The notes under the pieces are model-generated. The model had not been told where the DNA came from. It saw nothing but the letters and a program-made list of their open reading frames with translations, and did not search any database. A DNA stretch of 64,000 nt from Paramacrobiotus metropolitanus (lineage: Eukaryota > Tardigrada > Eutardigrada > Parachela > Macrobiotidae), in contig NW_026570303.1 of the NCBI RefSeq assembly GCF_019649055.1, forward strand, positions 434,001 through 498,000. The letters run 5' to 3'. Below are positions 1 through 10,864 of the stretch, one piece after another (within the stretch, counting starts at the first letter, position 1; each line of letters begins with the position of its first letter). A program made the position numbers and the translations under genes.

Positions 1-1897
1 AAGTGATCCAAGAACCGTCAAAGTTCAAACAAAAAAGTCGCAATGATATCAGAATGACATCGGCAATCGGCATGTAAATGAAAATTGTTATCAGGCTAGC
101 TATGCCTTTACTGCAAATCTGCAATCAATATGCAGCTTGGCTTATCTGCGACATGGCCCGCGCTGGTGCTGAATGCTGACTCACAATGCACCTGCCGGTA
201 GAAACGGTAAACTGGCAGAGCATGAGCCATGAGACAACTCAGAAAAGCAGGAACCGCGATGATTCACACGTACTCTGTAATTTCATACTCGACTCGTGGA
301 AGAGATGTTCATTAGCCTCACCGCGCCAATCGGAAAAAAAGGCTGCCGTCGCGCACTATTTTTAAATTAGATTCTCAAATGGTTACAGGTTTATTGTTAC
401 GATATACAGCTGTAATACTCGTATTTTAAGTTCTGAATTGCAGAAAATATTTCGCACCGGACATGCGTGGTACAAGGGGGTACCTAATTCCTACCGCACA
501 GGTAAAACAAACTAAAGGTCACAGAGCTCTTGAAACGCTTAATGTGGAGCATATGTTCGCAGCAGCCGTTTTGCAAGGAAATTAACCGCCGCATGTTGCA
601 GTTATTTGGAACTTGTGATCATGATATGAAATCCTACATCTGTAGGAAACAAAATGATGAAATACAAAACTGCAGCCTGTCTGTGCATCTTTTTGCTGGC
701 CTCTGTTATAACACTCGCCTACACAAATAAGCTGTACAGTAACAGAGAGGTATTTCCTTTTTAACTGACGAGCTTCTTGAATGGAATGGTTTTTTTTCTT
801 TGTGCTTGTAGCAGTCGAAAAGAATTTCGCGTTCAGACGTATCTATTCAAAATTATTCGCATTTTGTAGTTTTTCTGATGCGGGTTCATTGTCACTGTCC
901 AGTGCTGAAGTAGTGACACAGTGACACTGCTTCCTGACCGCTTTGTCGCGCAGTGTCTAATCTGAAACTCCTGGTAACCGATGCAAAGCATAAATTTCGG
1001 GTGCGCGAATTGTTTCAAGTGTTTTAGATCGGAACAGTTTACTCTGGTCGCAGTTTTACTAATTCCACGATATCCACATCATATGTACGATATACAGTAC
1101 AAGTACATCTTACTGTGATTGGCATTAATTTTGGCAGTGTATGTACTACGTAATGAGCGAGAAGGCTGCAGAAGTCCATCAATAATGAAAAGCTATCGAT
1201 TCAGATAATTGAATGCGTAGTTACGCATTAAATAATCTAAGTCGATCACTTTCCGAATTTTACTGAGTAATAAATAATACTCAATAAAATTCCGTGTTTG
1301 CTGAAAAATGTTTTTGTATAGCATCATTTTCCGAACTTGCTAAATATTATAATAATGTTCAGTATAATTTCGAAAGTGGTCGACTTTGAATCGAAAATGA
1401 TTCAATACGCAATATTCATCAGTTTCATTAATGAGCCGGAATGAATTTCCGGACACGGAGAGGACATTTTATTTTCTGTGTGTTTAATATTATTTAACCA
1501 TTTTGATGTATGGTTATTATTGTACTGTACTATGATCTCTGAGTGTGTTATCTTTATGGCTGATCAGTACAGTAACGTACTTACGTCTGTTCCTGATCGT
1601 TTAGTCAGATTTCCGGGTACAGTTCTGGCTATTACTTGAATGTTACGTTTGCATATCCACTTTTAGCACACTGCAAATCTATGTATCTATGTACTTGTAC
1701 TTATGGTTAGATGTTACTCGTATATCTATATAAGTAGTCGAAGAGGCCCCTGGTAAATTGGCAGTCCAGGGTGGTCTGGTAATGCAGCCTTGTGCTTAAA
1801 TATTTCTGATCGAAAACGCTGTCGACAACGGTTTCTGCGGCTGAAAGTTCGAATTGCCTAAAACTTTAAAACAAATTTCGAATTCTCGTGTTTAATC
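1..1897. other. Intergenic DNA left of the Ly6 cluster
   Basis: AT-rich DNA with no exon I can support. The longest open frames are about 60 codons, lack recognisable motifs and have no convincing splice context. One copy of the recurrent 8-mer TACTCGTA lies at 416-423 and another at 1715-1722. The last few hundred bases presumably hold the promoter of the first Ly6 gene; I recognise no core promoter motif. Confidence 0.6.
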
Positions 1898-2774
1898 ATG
1901 AACCGCGCTGTGCACTTATTCTGCTTTACCGTCCTGTTTAGTTGTTACGGATTTCCGTTCCGTAAGTTCCTTCAAACCCTCTAGCTCGTTTGTGTTTTTT
2001 CGTGTAGTATTTAATATTTATACAGATTTCCGTTCATACGTATTGTCATCGTAGTTGAAGCCGCGCTGTTAGAATGTAAACAGTGTTCCAACTTCAAGGA
2101 ATTCCTCAACGGAACATTAAATGGAGTCGCAACTGACGCCTGCTCCAACAAAACGTTGTGCATGGCGGAGACACATGTCTGTATGAAATTTTACGGGAAG
2201 GTGGGTGGATTTGTCGGGGGGAAATTTGTTGAACCCGGTAAGCTAAAACAAAATAAAAACATTTTTTTTTACAAAAATAGCCACAGTGTTTACAGCACTC
2301 ATACTTTCATAAGTATTTGTAACAGAAAAAATATTTCGACATGTTTAGACTCTATAGCTAAACGTATGCTTCAAGTTGGTATTAAAAAAACTGTTAATAA
2401 AAGAAGTTGCAACTCGGTAGCGACATGTTATAATATTTTCGTCGAAGTGATTTGTATTAAGAAGACAATAACATTTTCTGACGAGTGCCGCCATTGTAGT
2501 GATTCAGTACGGATGCGCCAATCGTGAATTGCTGAACTATTTTGGACCCAGTGGCCAGCCGTACAAAGAAGCAGGTGCCTGCCAAAAGACTTCCGGCGTA
2601 CGCCTTCCGCTGAACCCAGCGCAAGCCTCAGATCTGCAACTCAGATTTATTGGCACGTACTGCTACTGTCACACCGGACTGTGCAACAACTCGGCTGGAA
2701 AGATGTGGTTCAGCGGTGTTGCGGTGGTCGTAATGTGTGTGCTCGGTTACCTTGTGCAAATTACGCCATGGTGA
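1898..2774 (+). CDS. Ly6/uPAR-type GPI-anchored three-finger protein, copy 1
   Basis: Predicted secreted, GPI-anchored cell-surface protein of 173 aa. I join three exons, 1898-1961, 2055-2237 and 2500-2774, all at GT-AG sites and both introns in phase 1. The first 20 or so residues are a hydrophobic signal peptide (MNRAVHLFCFTVLFSCYG). The mature part has ten cysteines in Ly6-like order: CxxC near the start, a CxxxxxxC pair, and CYCHTGLCNN near the end, which matches the terminal cysteine plus Asn signature of Ly6 domains. A hydrophobic C-terminal tail (GVAVVVMCVLGYLV) fits GPI-anchor processing. Ly6 proteins generally modulate receptors, channels or adhesion; the partner here is unknown. The two downstream genes are clear paralogues with the same intron positions. 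Start chosen because it is the only ATG opening the signal peptide. Confidence 0.85.
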
Positions 2775-4966
2775 CAGTTTTCAGAGCACTATTAGCTTTG
2801 CTCATGACATGATATGCTCACAAACGAATGTCGGTGAAAGTTAGCAAAATGCTGAAGAGGTTAAATTTTGTTGTCTTTTCGTGCTTTATGCGTTAAAAAC
2901 TTAAAATGAAAGTGGCGAAATAAGACACGCGGCCCGGCACTGTACCATGTCGTGCTGTATGTATCATGAGAGACAAGCACAGATATCGACTGCGGCAACT
3001 GTCTTGTTTGTGCTAAACCAACTGTCTTGTTTCTGCTATTGTTATCGGGGTATCGTCGAGGCGTCGACCGAGACTTTCCCACTACTGATCGCAACGAATT
3101 GTTTTCTTTCTTCCTAATTGGCCTTTGCCTCTTTACGATATACTTATACGCCAACGCCTACCTTACCTGTTCGTACTGTGCTCCGTTATTCAATTACGCT
3201 TTGAACTTTTTAATCTGGATTGATAATGATAGATGCCTATGCGTTGTCTTCCGTTTAGAGGAAACCATGCCCGTTGCGAGAAGGCGTTAAATCATTAAAC
3301 TCGATTTAAGGCCTGCTCCTGTTAGCGAGCGTCTGTGGTGCTTTGATTTAGTTCCAACACTGCCTGTGCGTGTATTTGTATGCCGTGCAGTTTACCGAGC
3401 CGTTGATTCCATTCAACACTGCGTCAGGGTAGTTTAAAGGTCACCGGCAAATTTGTGCAGGAAATTAATGCTCATTGGCTTAAACTATAAACTATAAGGT
3501 AACGGGCAGGCACAACGAGTAACCATTTGAATTAAGCAAACCATTTTGATGCAGCCTTGTTGACTTGTTTATCTTTATCTGAGTTAAAACCAGATCGATA
3601 AGGCTGCAAAATTTATTGATGACACTTGTTAAGTACTTTTTAAAGAATATTGTTAAATAAGCACATTTAGCCATTTTTGCGCAACTCGTTTTTTTAATTT
3701 CAGGCTGGGGTCTGAGTAACTGCGGGAAGAGCTGCGCAGATTACCTGTTGGACCGCCATCGGTAGTTACGGAGTTTCTTTATTAATGTAGCCTTTCAGCC
3801 GCTGGGACTCCATCGAACTGTTACGTGGAAATCGATGACATGAAAGTAATCGGCGCGATTTTCGTTATAAGAGTACAACTTGTTAGTTACTCGGAAAGAC
3901 GCACGCAAAATGGTTACTTACTTCTACTTTGTTTTGAACTTAAACACAGTGTAATCGTACACCAGTACAGTACCACACGACATTGTCGTGTTTTAATGAC
4001 ACGCGGCATTGATTTGTGCAGGTCTTTTGGGGATGTACATTTGCCGATGGCCTACCTATATAATATTATAAGCATGTGGAATACTAGACGGGATCTAAGA
4101 AGTAAAAATCCATTTTTATTTTTACATACTCTACCGGTTTACCGTACTGTTAAGAAAGCGCCGGGCATGGGAGATTTTCACAGAGAAAACGCAAAAGTAG
4201 AAGTTACTTAAACGACTTAACGTGAACAGTTTGTCCGCATTTAACAGGATTATCGATTAGGCGCTCCTGCTATTTGAGTCCATAAAGAGTATACAGAAGC
4301 ACATCCGCAACTGTTTTATGAGACTGATGATCAACTTGGAACCTATTACCTATGGAATCGACATGATCGTACAGACTGCATTCAGTACCTCTGTCTGATC
4401 GGCATTGTGTAGGTGCCATCTTTGCCAACCTTATCTCTTCTCTTTCATTTTTTTTCTCATTTAACCGCTACATAACCCGGATATAGCTTACCGGACCTAT
4501 GCCGATGCTGGATAATGGATATTACGATGCTGGATGCTCGTATTATTGTACTTGTACCTATCCCCGCCACCTCATATTCGCAATCCAGTAGCGAGACAAT
4601 GCAATCCTACGCTATTGACCGCAGTAAAAGTGTTGTAAACTGCAGCAATCAGCTGAATTGCTAGAGTACCGGTACATATGGTAACAAGCTGCTACTAAAA
4701 ACCATAAAAAACGGAGAATTGCCGCAAGCCTATTTTTTCATCATTGCTGTCTAGCTAAAGTGTATGTGTGGTTCGCGAATGACAAATAATACTTCCCAGG
4801 CTACAGGTACCTATATGGTGCGATATTAGCAACACGGGAGCACGCGCTAAAAAACCCCCTAATCTCACAGTAAAAAGCATATACTTTGCATTTACGTTTT
4901 CTTGCCTTTATCTGAAATATATTTTCCGGTTTCTGCCCTCCACGTTATTTGGATGGTTAAGTAGTC
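2775..4966. other. Spacer between Ly6 copies 1 and 2
   Basis: About 2.2 kb without a supported gene. A pyrimidine tract ending in CAG near 3704 is followed by a short open frame with two cysteines (GLSNCGKSCADYLLDRH), which could be an isolated exon or relic. I find no partner exon. The ORFs of up to 128 codons here are AT-rich and look like chance. Confidence 0.5.
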
Positions 4967-6198
4967 ATGGACGGGATTCCGCATGTGTTTTGTGTCGTTT
5001 TCCTACTGTGTTGTTGTGGAATACCTCTACGTGAGTACCAGAACGAAACAATAGTGTAGTACACGTTAATCGGTACCAAGTACCAACAAGCAATTAAGTG
5101 ACTGCGGTCGTAGTCGAAGCCTTGCAATGCAAGCAGTGCCCCAGCTTCAATGATTTTCTCAACGGGACCCTGCAAGGACCTAGCACGAATTGCTCTGGAT
5201 CCAACGCCACCGCCGTATGCAACGCGGATACCCATTTCTGCATGAAAATCATTGGTAGTATTGGAGGATTTCCGGCCGGAAATAAACCGATTGACGGTAA
5301 ATACGATAAATCGCAGACGTACCGTATTTTTTCAATTAGTTTACCTTACCCCGCGGATGAAAGTCCCTCATTTTTTAAATGTTTTTTAGACAGGTGAAGG
5401 GGTTTTTGAAAAATACATAAAATTACGTCCTAAAAGGGTTCAAAAAATGGCACCCGGTGTCACTAATTGTAATTGGTATAGTAAGTTGAAAGTAACGAGA
5501 AATGCTAGTAAAAAAGCGTTTGAAATCTTCCGTGAATTCTTGAAACCGATGTATACACCGAAGGGTTACGGCGATTTCTCGATTGTGTTATTATTTCTCG
5601 ATGTTTCTCGAACTGCATTGCTCCGTTTTTGCATAGTCACGTGGTAAATTTTTAAATGCAAATAAAATCTCGCTTGTCTTAGATTCTGTCGCCACTATAC
5701 ACGGGTATACTTACTAACGGTTAGTAAGTTTACCCGTGTATAGTGGCGACAGAATCTAAGATTCGCACTTTATTGGTCAAATCATACTTGGGGACAAAGT
5801 AAAGAAAGAAACATGCAAAGATTGTATTTACGATTGTATTTACTTTTTATTTACTTTGTATTTATTTTGTATTTACTAACGATTGTATTTATTTTGCAGT
5901 ACTGCAATACGGATGCGCCAGTCCAGATTTGTTGAGCTCTTTCACGCCTAATGTGTATGGTACGATAGGCCATGCCGGTAACTGCCAGCAGAAGTCCGAT
6001 GTGCGTCTTCCTTCGAATCCGGCGTACGCCAATACGAATTTAACGTTTAGCGGCACCTACTGCTTCTGCCATACCGGACTATGCAACAATATTGCTGGCA
6101 AAACGTCGTACAATGTCTTAATGGTAGCCATCGCGTTTGTGCTGGGTTATTTTATGCACTATGCAATGGAAACGGTTTATACAGAAATATTTTCTTAA
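4967..6198 (+). CDS. Ly6/uPAR-type GPI-anchored three-finger protein, copy 2
   Basis: Paralogue of the gene at 1898, 181 aa from exons 4967-5030, 5114-5296 and 5900-6198. Exons 1 and 2 have exactly the lengths of copy 1 (64 and 183 bases) and the same phases. Signal peptide MDGIPHVFCVVFLLCCCG; mature chain opens LEALQCKQCPSF, matching LEAALLECKQCSNF of copy 1. The C-terminal cysteine signature is CFCHTGLCNN, followed by a hydrophobic stretch (VLMVAIAFVLGYFM) and about 13 residues more, slightly longer than a typical GPI signal. Its second intron carries a 41-bp near-perfect palindrome. Function is assigned only at family level (surface Ly6 protein). Confidence 0.85.
5678..5760. repeat. Near-perfect 41-bp-arm palindrome in a Ly6 intron
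   Basis: Left arm 5678-5718 and right arm 5720-5760 are reverse complements at 40 of 41 positions, separated by one base. The arms begin and end with CTTAGATTCTGTCGCC and its complement. It would form a very stable hairpin in pre-mRNA. A palindromic MITE, a replication fold-back duplication or an assembly artefact are all possible; I see no clear target-site duplication. Confidence 0.9.
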
Positions 6199-6776
6199 AT
6201 TCTCGCAAAAAAGTACTCTGTTACGGCATAACGTGAGCTCAGCTGAATTGACAAACTGAAGAAAATACAGCTAACTGAACAATCTGCTAATTGTTCACTT
6301 AATTAACTTACTTATAATTTGTACAACCCTAACGCTAGAGGAAGTATCACATCGTGACTATCGTCTGTGTAACGCCAGGTAAACAAGTGTAAGTATTTAT
6401 TTTTTATAACAGTTTATGTGACAACGTGCCGTTTAATTGTCTGCAAAGAAACTGGTTGTGTAGGCTTAACAGATCTTATAGTGGTTCACTGTGGTTGGTA
6501 CTTAACACTTGTGGATCGCCGTATCGTCACACTTATATGATCTCATACATAGCCGGCGGGCTAATGTTTACTTGCTGTTTGATTTGGATCGTTAAATTCT
6601 TCACATAGCCTACCTACCATTTCACACACATGTTTTTTTCTTGTGCCATAATTTATTCAGTGTGCGTTTGGTACAAAACTGATTGTTTTGTTCGGATAGC
6701 AGTGATCAGTATTTATCTCATCATTTGCTGCGCATGGTTATATTAGTAGAAATATGGTGCGTTGAAGTTGCATATC
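6199..6776. other. Spacer between Ly6 copies 2 and 3
   Basis: Short AT-rich intergenic stretch that should contain the 3' end of copy 2 and the promoter of copy 3. A 60-codon open frame at 6426-6608 contains a hydrophobic run but no Ly6 cysteine pattern, so I do not call it a gene. Confidence 0.5.
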
Positions 6777-8012
6777 ATGGCAATGTTGGTGCTATCATTT
6801 TCCATGATCGTGTTATTCGGGATTATAGATGGTACGTTTATACTAAAGATGCCTCAATATTAATTAAATCGGTCATGCATCGGATTGTGTATAAAAGAAA
6901 AATAATAATTTTGCAGATTCTCTGGGACTGAGTTGTATGCAGTGTAAAAACTTTGACACTTTCCTTATATCGCCGCAACTCAATCTGCAAGACTGTACGA
7001 ATGCCTCCAACTCCCTGCAGGTGGACTGCGGAGATGGGCAGTTCTGTGTTAAGCTGTCAGGAGCGATTTACGGCAGCACGACGGCGTTTCCGCAACCAAA
7101 CACTCTTGATGGTGAGTCACTCGTTGCGAAGACTACGATGATCGATAGACCTATTATTTTGAATTATTACACACCCATGATGCAGCAGGAATTACAATAG
7201 CAGATAAACCGTATATAGATCCATTATCTATTGCTAAAAATTATGAACATTTACCGAGCTACCATTCATAGATTCGTTTGTGATCATTTACCAAAGATTA
7301 CTTATATTTGCTGTTTTATATGTGATATATATATAGGTAATTTGTTTATAAATCACTTAAACATAACGTATTACTGATTTTTGCTTTTTTTAGGTTTTGG
7401 TATGCCTGCTAATTTGTTAATATTAATTGTAATGATAATTTTTTATGGCCAGAACGTACATTGTTCAGTATCAAGAACTTATTTTAAGCCTATTTTGAGT
7501 GTTGATTTAAAATCAACATTAATACGTAGTTGAATACGTTTGCCAATATTGTCGTACATAAAATGCATTTTATATGTATCACTGTCCGTCAAAATCGCAG
7601 TACTATATAGACTCCGAATTGTAACTAGTGCCTTAATAAGTGCTTGCATAATTGCATTTTATTAAAGCACTACAAAATGTTTAGGATGTAGAATCCTTTA
7701 TCGTTACTTACGTAAAATCGTCTCGACGTCGCAGGTATTCAGCGCGGCTGTGCTAACGAGCAGATGATTAAGTATCTCAAACCGGATGGGGCGGCATACG
7801 GCGCCGGTGGTAGTTGCCAAACCGGTGACCGCTACATTCCCACACCGTATCAGTCCCTCTTCCAGAGCAATCTTAGACCGACATACAAGTTCAGCGGAAC
7901 GTTCTGTTTCTGCCGCACAGCAAACTGCAATTCCGCCGGTCTATCCACCGGAAGTTTCCTAACACTATTTGGTTCCCTGCTTTTGAGTATTGTTGTTGTA
8001 TTATTACAATAA
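6777..8012 (+). CDS. Ly6/uPAR-type GPI-anchored three-finger protein, copy 3
   Basis: Third member of the tandem set, 175 aa from exons 6777-6831, 6917-7111 and 7735-8012, both introns phase 1 as in the other copies. Signal peptide MAMLVLSFSMIVLFGIID. Mature part starts SLGLSCMQCKNFDTF and ends with CFCRTANCN, so the cysteine frame is kept although sequence has drifted further than between copies 1 and 2. A C-terminal hydrophobic tail (FLTLFGSLLLSIVVVLL) runs to the stop, a good GPI signal. The stop codon overlaps an AATAAA, so the 3' UTR may be extremely short, or a later signal may be used. Confidence 0.85.
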
Positions 8013-8013
8013 A
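8008..8013 (+). promoter_or_regulatory. Possible poly(A) signal overlapping the Ly6-3 stop codon
   Basis: AATAAA at 8008-8013 contains the TAA stop (8010-8012) of Ly6 copy 3. If used, cleavage would fall within about 30 bases of the stop. Inference from the motif alone. Confidence 0.35.
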
Positions 8014-8997
8014 ATTGTAATACATATTGTATTATTGTTTGAGGTTTGTTCGGAAACGACGGTACAATGCATCAGAAATTTTATGTACGGTAGTACATTC
8101 TGCGTTTATTTACTTTATTGTATAATTTATACTCGCACTTACTAACTTTCACATATAGAGCATACATTTATATAAACTTTTATTATAATATTACATCTAC
8201 ATACGAGTATTTGCATATGGACTGTATGCCTACTTGTACTTAACTATAAACATTTTGTCCCCGAAAAATTCTTTACAAAAAGGAATGTCAAAGAAGGTCT
8301 GCACTCTATCCAGCAGTCTGTTCTAGGTACATGTACTACTGGTAGCTCTTGATCGATTAGTGCAATAACAGTTCAATACTCCTTTTTTCCCACCGATTAA
8401 CTCTTTCAATACATGTGCACTATTGCAGCTGCAATTAAAAATGCACAGAAATGAATGGCGAAGGAAATACAATAAATTTCCTAAAATGTGTTTAGCTCTC
8501 ACTGTGGCTCAGAAGGATTTACACATAATGTTCAACTTGTGAATTCTTAACCACGATTATATTCTTACAATATTTAATGTGGGTTCAGTGCCGGTAGGTG
8601 TGGGTGTTGTAATCTGTTCATAACCGCAAGCCGGTTTCCCATTACTTCTAACCGGTGTAATTACCTTGTTGTAACGAAATTTTTTCATCCGCGGTCGATT
8701 GTTATGCCATTTGATTGCCACTTGGAAGCTATTACGAATATCAATGCTTAACTTGCAGCTTATCAATCTAAAAAATTTTCATTATCGTCAAAGTGTCGTC
8801 ATACTGGAAAAGTTCGTAAGCTGCCCAACATTTCAATTAGAGATTAAAAATGCAAAGCAGTTTTTTTGCTGCATGCATAATCGGTGTGTACTGTACACAT
8901 TTGCAAGAAAAGCAAATTATCAGTGATCATTAATCAACGCTCTACGCAGGTTTAAAAAATTATCTGACAGCATTTGCACATAATGTAGCAAGTTTTT
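8013..8997. other. Intergenic DNA after the Ly6 cluster
   Basis: AT-rich, no supported exon. One TACGAGTA 8-mer at 8202-8209. This stretch should carry the 3' flanks of the convergent genes on either side. Confidence 0.5.
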
Positions 8998-9423
8998 TTA
9001 CAACAAAAAATCCATGACGTGGTAGACAGCAATACCGACTTTTCGGTCGAGCCCGGCACGGACTGCGGCGTTAGCGAATTCCTCCATTTTCACATAATGA
9101 CTGATACCGAGATACGACAATGTTTTATCGATTTCTTTCAAAACTTTTACAGCTTGTTTGCCGGTAACAGATTCCCCGACTGTGATATCTCCGAATTTTT
9201 CAGCGATTTTAATCGCTTTACGGATGACTTTTATTTGGAAAGCTGCCTCCTGAAAAGAAACGTACAATTTGCAGCATATAGGATGCGCAACACCAGTCGT
9301 AAAAAGAGAATATATTTTATATACTTGTACCTTTCCTCCGTACAAATAAGCGCCTGCAGTTACTTCCATTATACCATTTTTTGCTACAAAATATAGTTTT
9401 CCTACGTACCGTGGTTTCGACAT
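8998..9423 (-). CDS. Small two-exon protein, possibly MIC13/QIL1-like
   Basis: On the minus strand I join exon 9423-9331 to exon 9249-8998 (GTACAAG donor, TTTTCAG acceptor, phase 0), giving 114 aa that begins MSKPRYVGKLYFVAKNG. Residues about 10-30 form a Gly/Ala-rich membrane-like segment (KNGIMEVTAGAYLYGG); the rest is Lys/Ala/Val-rich helix. The C-terminal VGIAVYHVMDFLL echoes the last segment of QIL1. MICOS subunit MIC13/QIL1 has a similar size (118 aa in human), an N-terminal Gly-rich membrane anchor and a short conserved end, so it is a candidate, but no diagnostic motif settles it. The reading frame crosses the splice cleanly and codon use is balanced, so I believe the gene more than its name. 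Confidence 0.6.
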   Translation of the reverse strand: MSKPRYVGKLYFVAKNGIMEVTAGAYLYGGKVQVYKIYSLFTTGVAHPICCKLYVSFQEAAFQIKVIRKAIKIAEKFGDITVGESVTGKQAVKVLKEIDKTLSYLGISHYVKMEEFANAAVRAGLDRKVGIAVYHVMDFLL

Positions 9424-10406
9424 AAAAATGCAGCAAGAAGCATAAGGCGAGAAGTTTGGTCCAGTGTTCAATCATTTTATTCGCGCTTACTTGACAATAT
9501 CACAAAAAACACTGCCTGTTATTAAAACTCTTCTACCAATACCGACAATCTCTGTATGGTAAAAAAGCATTGTTTTTTGTCCTTTTATATGAGTGTCAGT
9601 ATACAGTAACGATTATATGCATAGCTCAGGGAAAGGTAATATGAACGAGAAGTTGCGTGGCCGCATATACAGCCGGTCAAGTGCTACCACGAAAAAGACG
9701 TTAATTCCGTCAAAAAACCGGGGAAATCCTTTTTCGATCCGCGAAAATAAAAAACCACAACAGTTTGTTTCCACATAGCCGCGGAGAATTATGCCGCCCA
9801 TATCCGGCAATAAAACTGCAGACTTCAGGAACAAAAAAGTGTTCTTTTTTGTGCGGTTTATACACGATGTGTGAACGTGCTGCTGTAATGTGGATAAGAT
9901 ATAGCAATCCCTCAATTCGGCTGTAAAATAATTTTCCATAAATCTTAGCAATAATAAACTACTGCAGCTGCGTCCACATTCCCTTGGCACACTGTACAAT
10001 GTCTCATGACAATTTTTCCACTGTATTGTAGTTATTACGAGTAACTGCAACCCTCTGCCTGACAATAACGAGTAGAATTCGAAGGTAGTTTTCATATAAA
10101 ATAACCAATGCATATCGATACTATTTTTTATGATGATATCCAGGTCGGGGTGTTGACCGATATTAATTATAAAGCGAAAATAATGGCACAGAAATCGAAA
10201 ATCATGATTACTTAAAATGTTTTAATTTAAAACGCATGAAGTGCTAAAATAAACGGATATGGGTGCAAAGTGAAATCACGTATTATATCCAAGCTAAGTA
10301 CAATATAAACGCTCGATAATCACATACTTTACATGTATGTATACATACATAATATAACTACATACAATAATATGTATGTATAATAATATGTATAATACAA
10401 TAATAT
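9424..10406. other. Intergenic DNA left of the LTR element, ending in a microsatellite
   Basis: No supported gene. A 166-codon open frame on the minus strand (9613-10113) lacks motifs and overlaps equally open frames on the other strand. A TACGAGTA 8-mer is at 10036-10043. From about 10330 the DNA becomes a TATG/TAAT-rich low-complexity tract, which resumes after the LTR element at 15555; the element inserted into it. Confidence 0.5.
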
Positions 10407-10864
10407 TAACGCGCTATGCGTAGTTTGCGCGTATTACGTACGTGTTATGACGTACGTGTTGTCTGTTCCGTTACGTACGACGTGCTGTTCTTATCTAACG
10501 CATTTGGATCGCTAATTGCATCCACGATTCTGGTTTAACTAATCAGTCTGAAGTTTCTAACTTCTATTAAATCTGTGAGCTTGTTTCTAGCTGAAAGGTC
10601 GTGTGACTCTAGGTTAGAAGGAAGTTCATATCTCGTTCTGTTCTGTTCTGTTTGTTCGTTCGTTCAGTTTGGTGATTAAAATTTGGGAAGTTCCTGAGTG
10701 TTTGGGTTTCGGTAACTTTCGTTAGGCACAGCAATCCGCTCGTACCTAGCGGAAGTAGGCAGTAGTACCACTTACGGAGTCCAGAGCATATTCCCACTCT
10801 ACCGACTGAGTAGGTTTGGTCATCTAGTGCGGTTGTCGCGGTGCGACTTCCGCATAGCATGTCA
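10407..10864 (+). repeat. 5' LTR
   Basis: 458 bases starting TAACGCGCTATGCG and ending CATGTCA. Nearly identical to 15099-15554. Boundary on the right is fixed by the primer-binding site that follows; boundary on the left by comparison with the other LTR. Confidence 0.9.

Noticed and set aside
9613-10113. 166-codon minus-strand open frame
   Set aside because: No motif, poor composition, overlaps other open frames on both strands, and no splice context; probably chance in AT-rich DNA.
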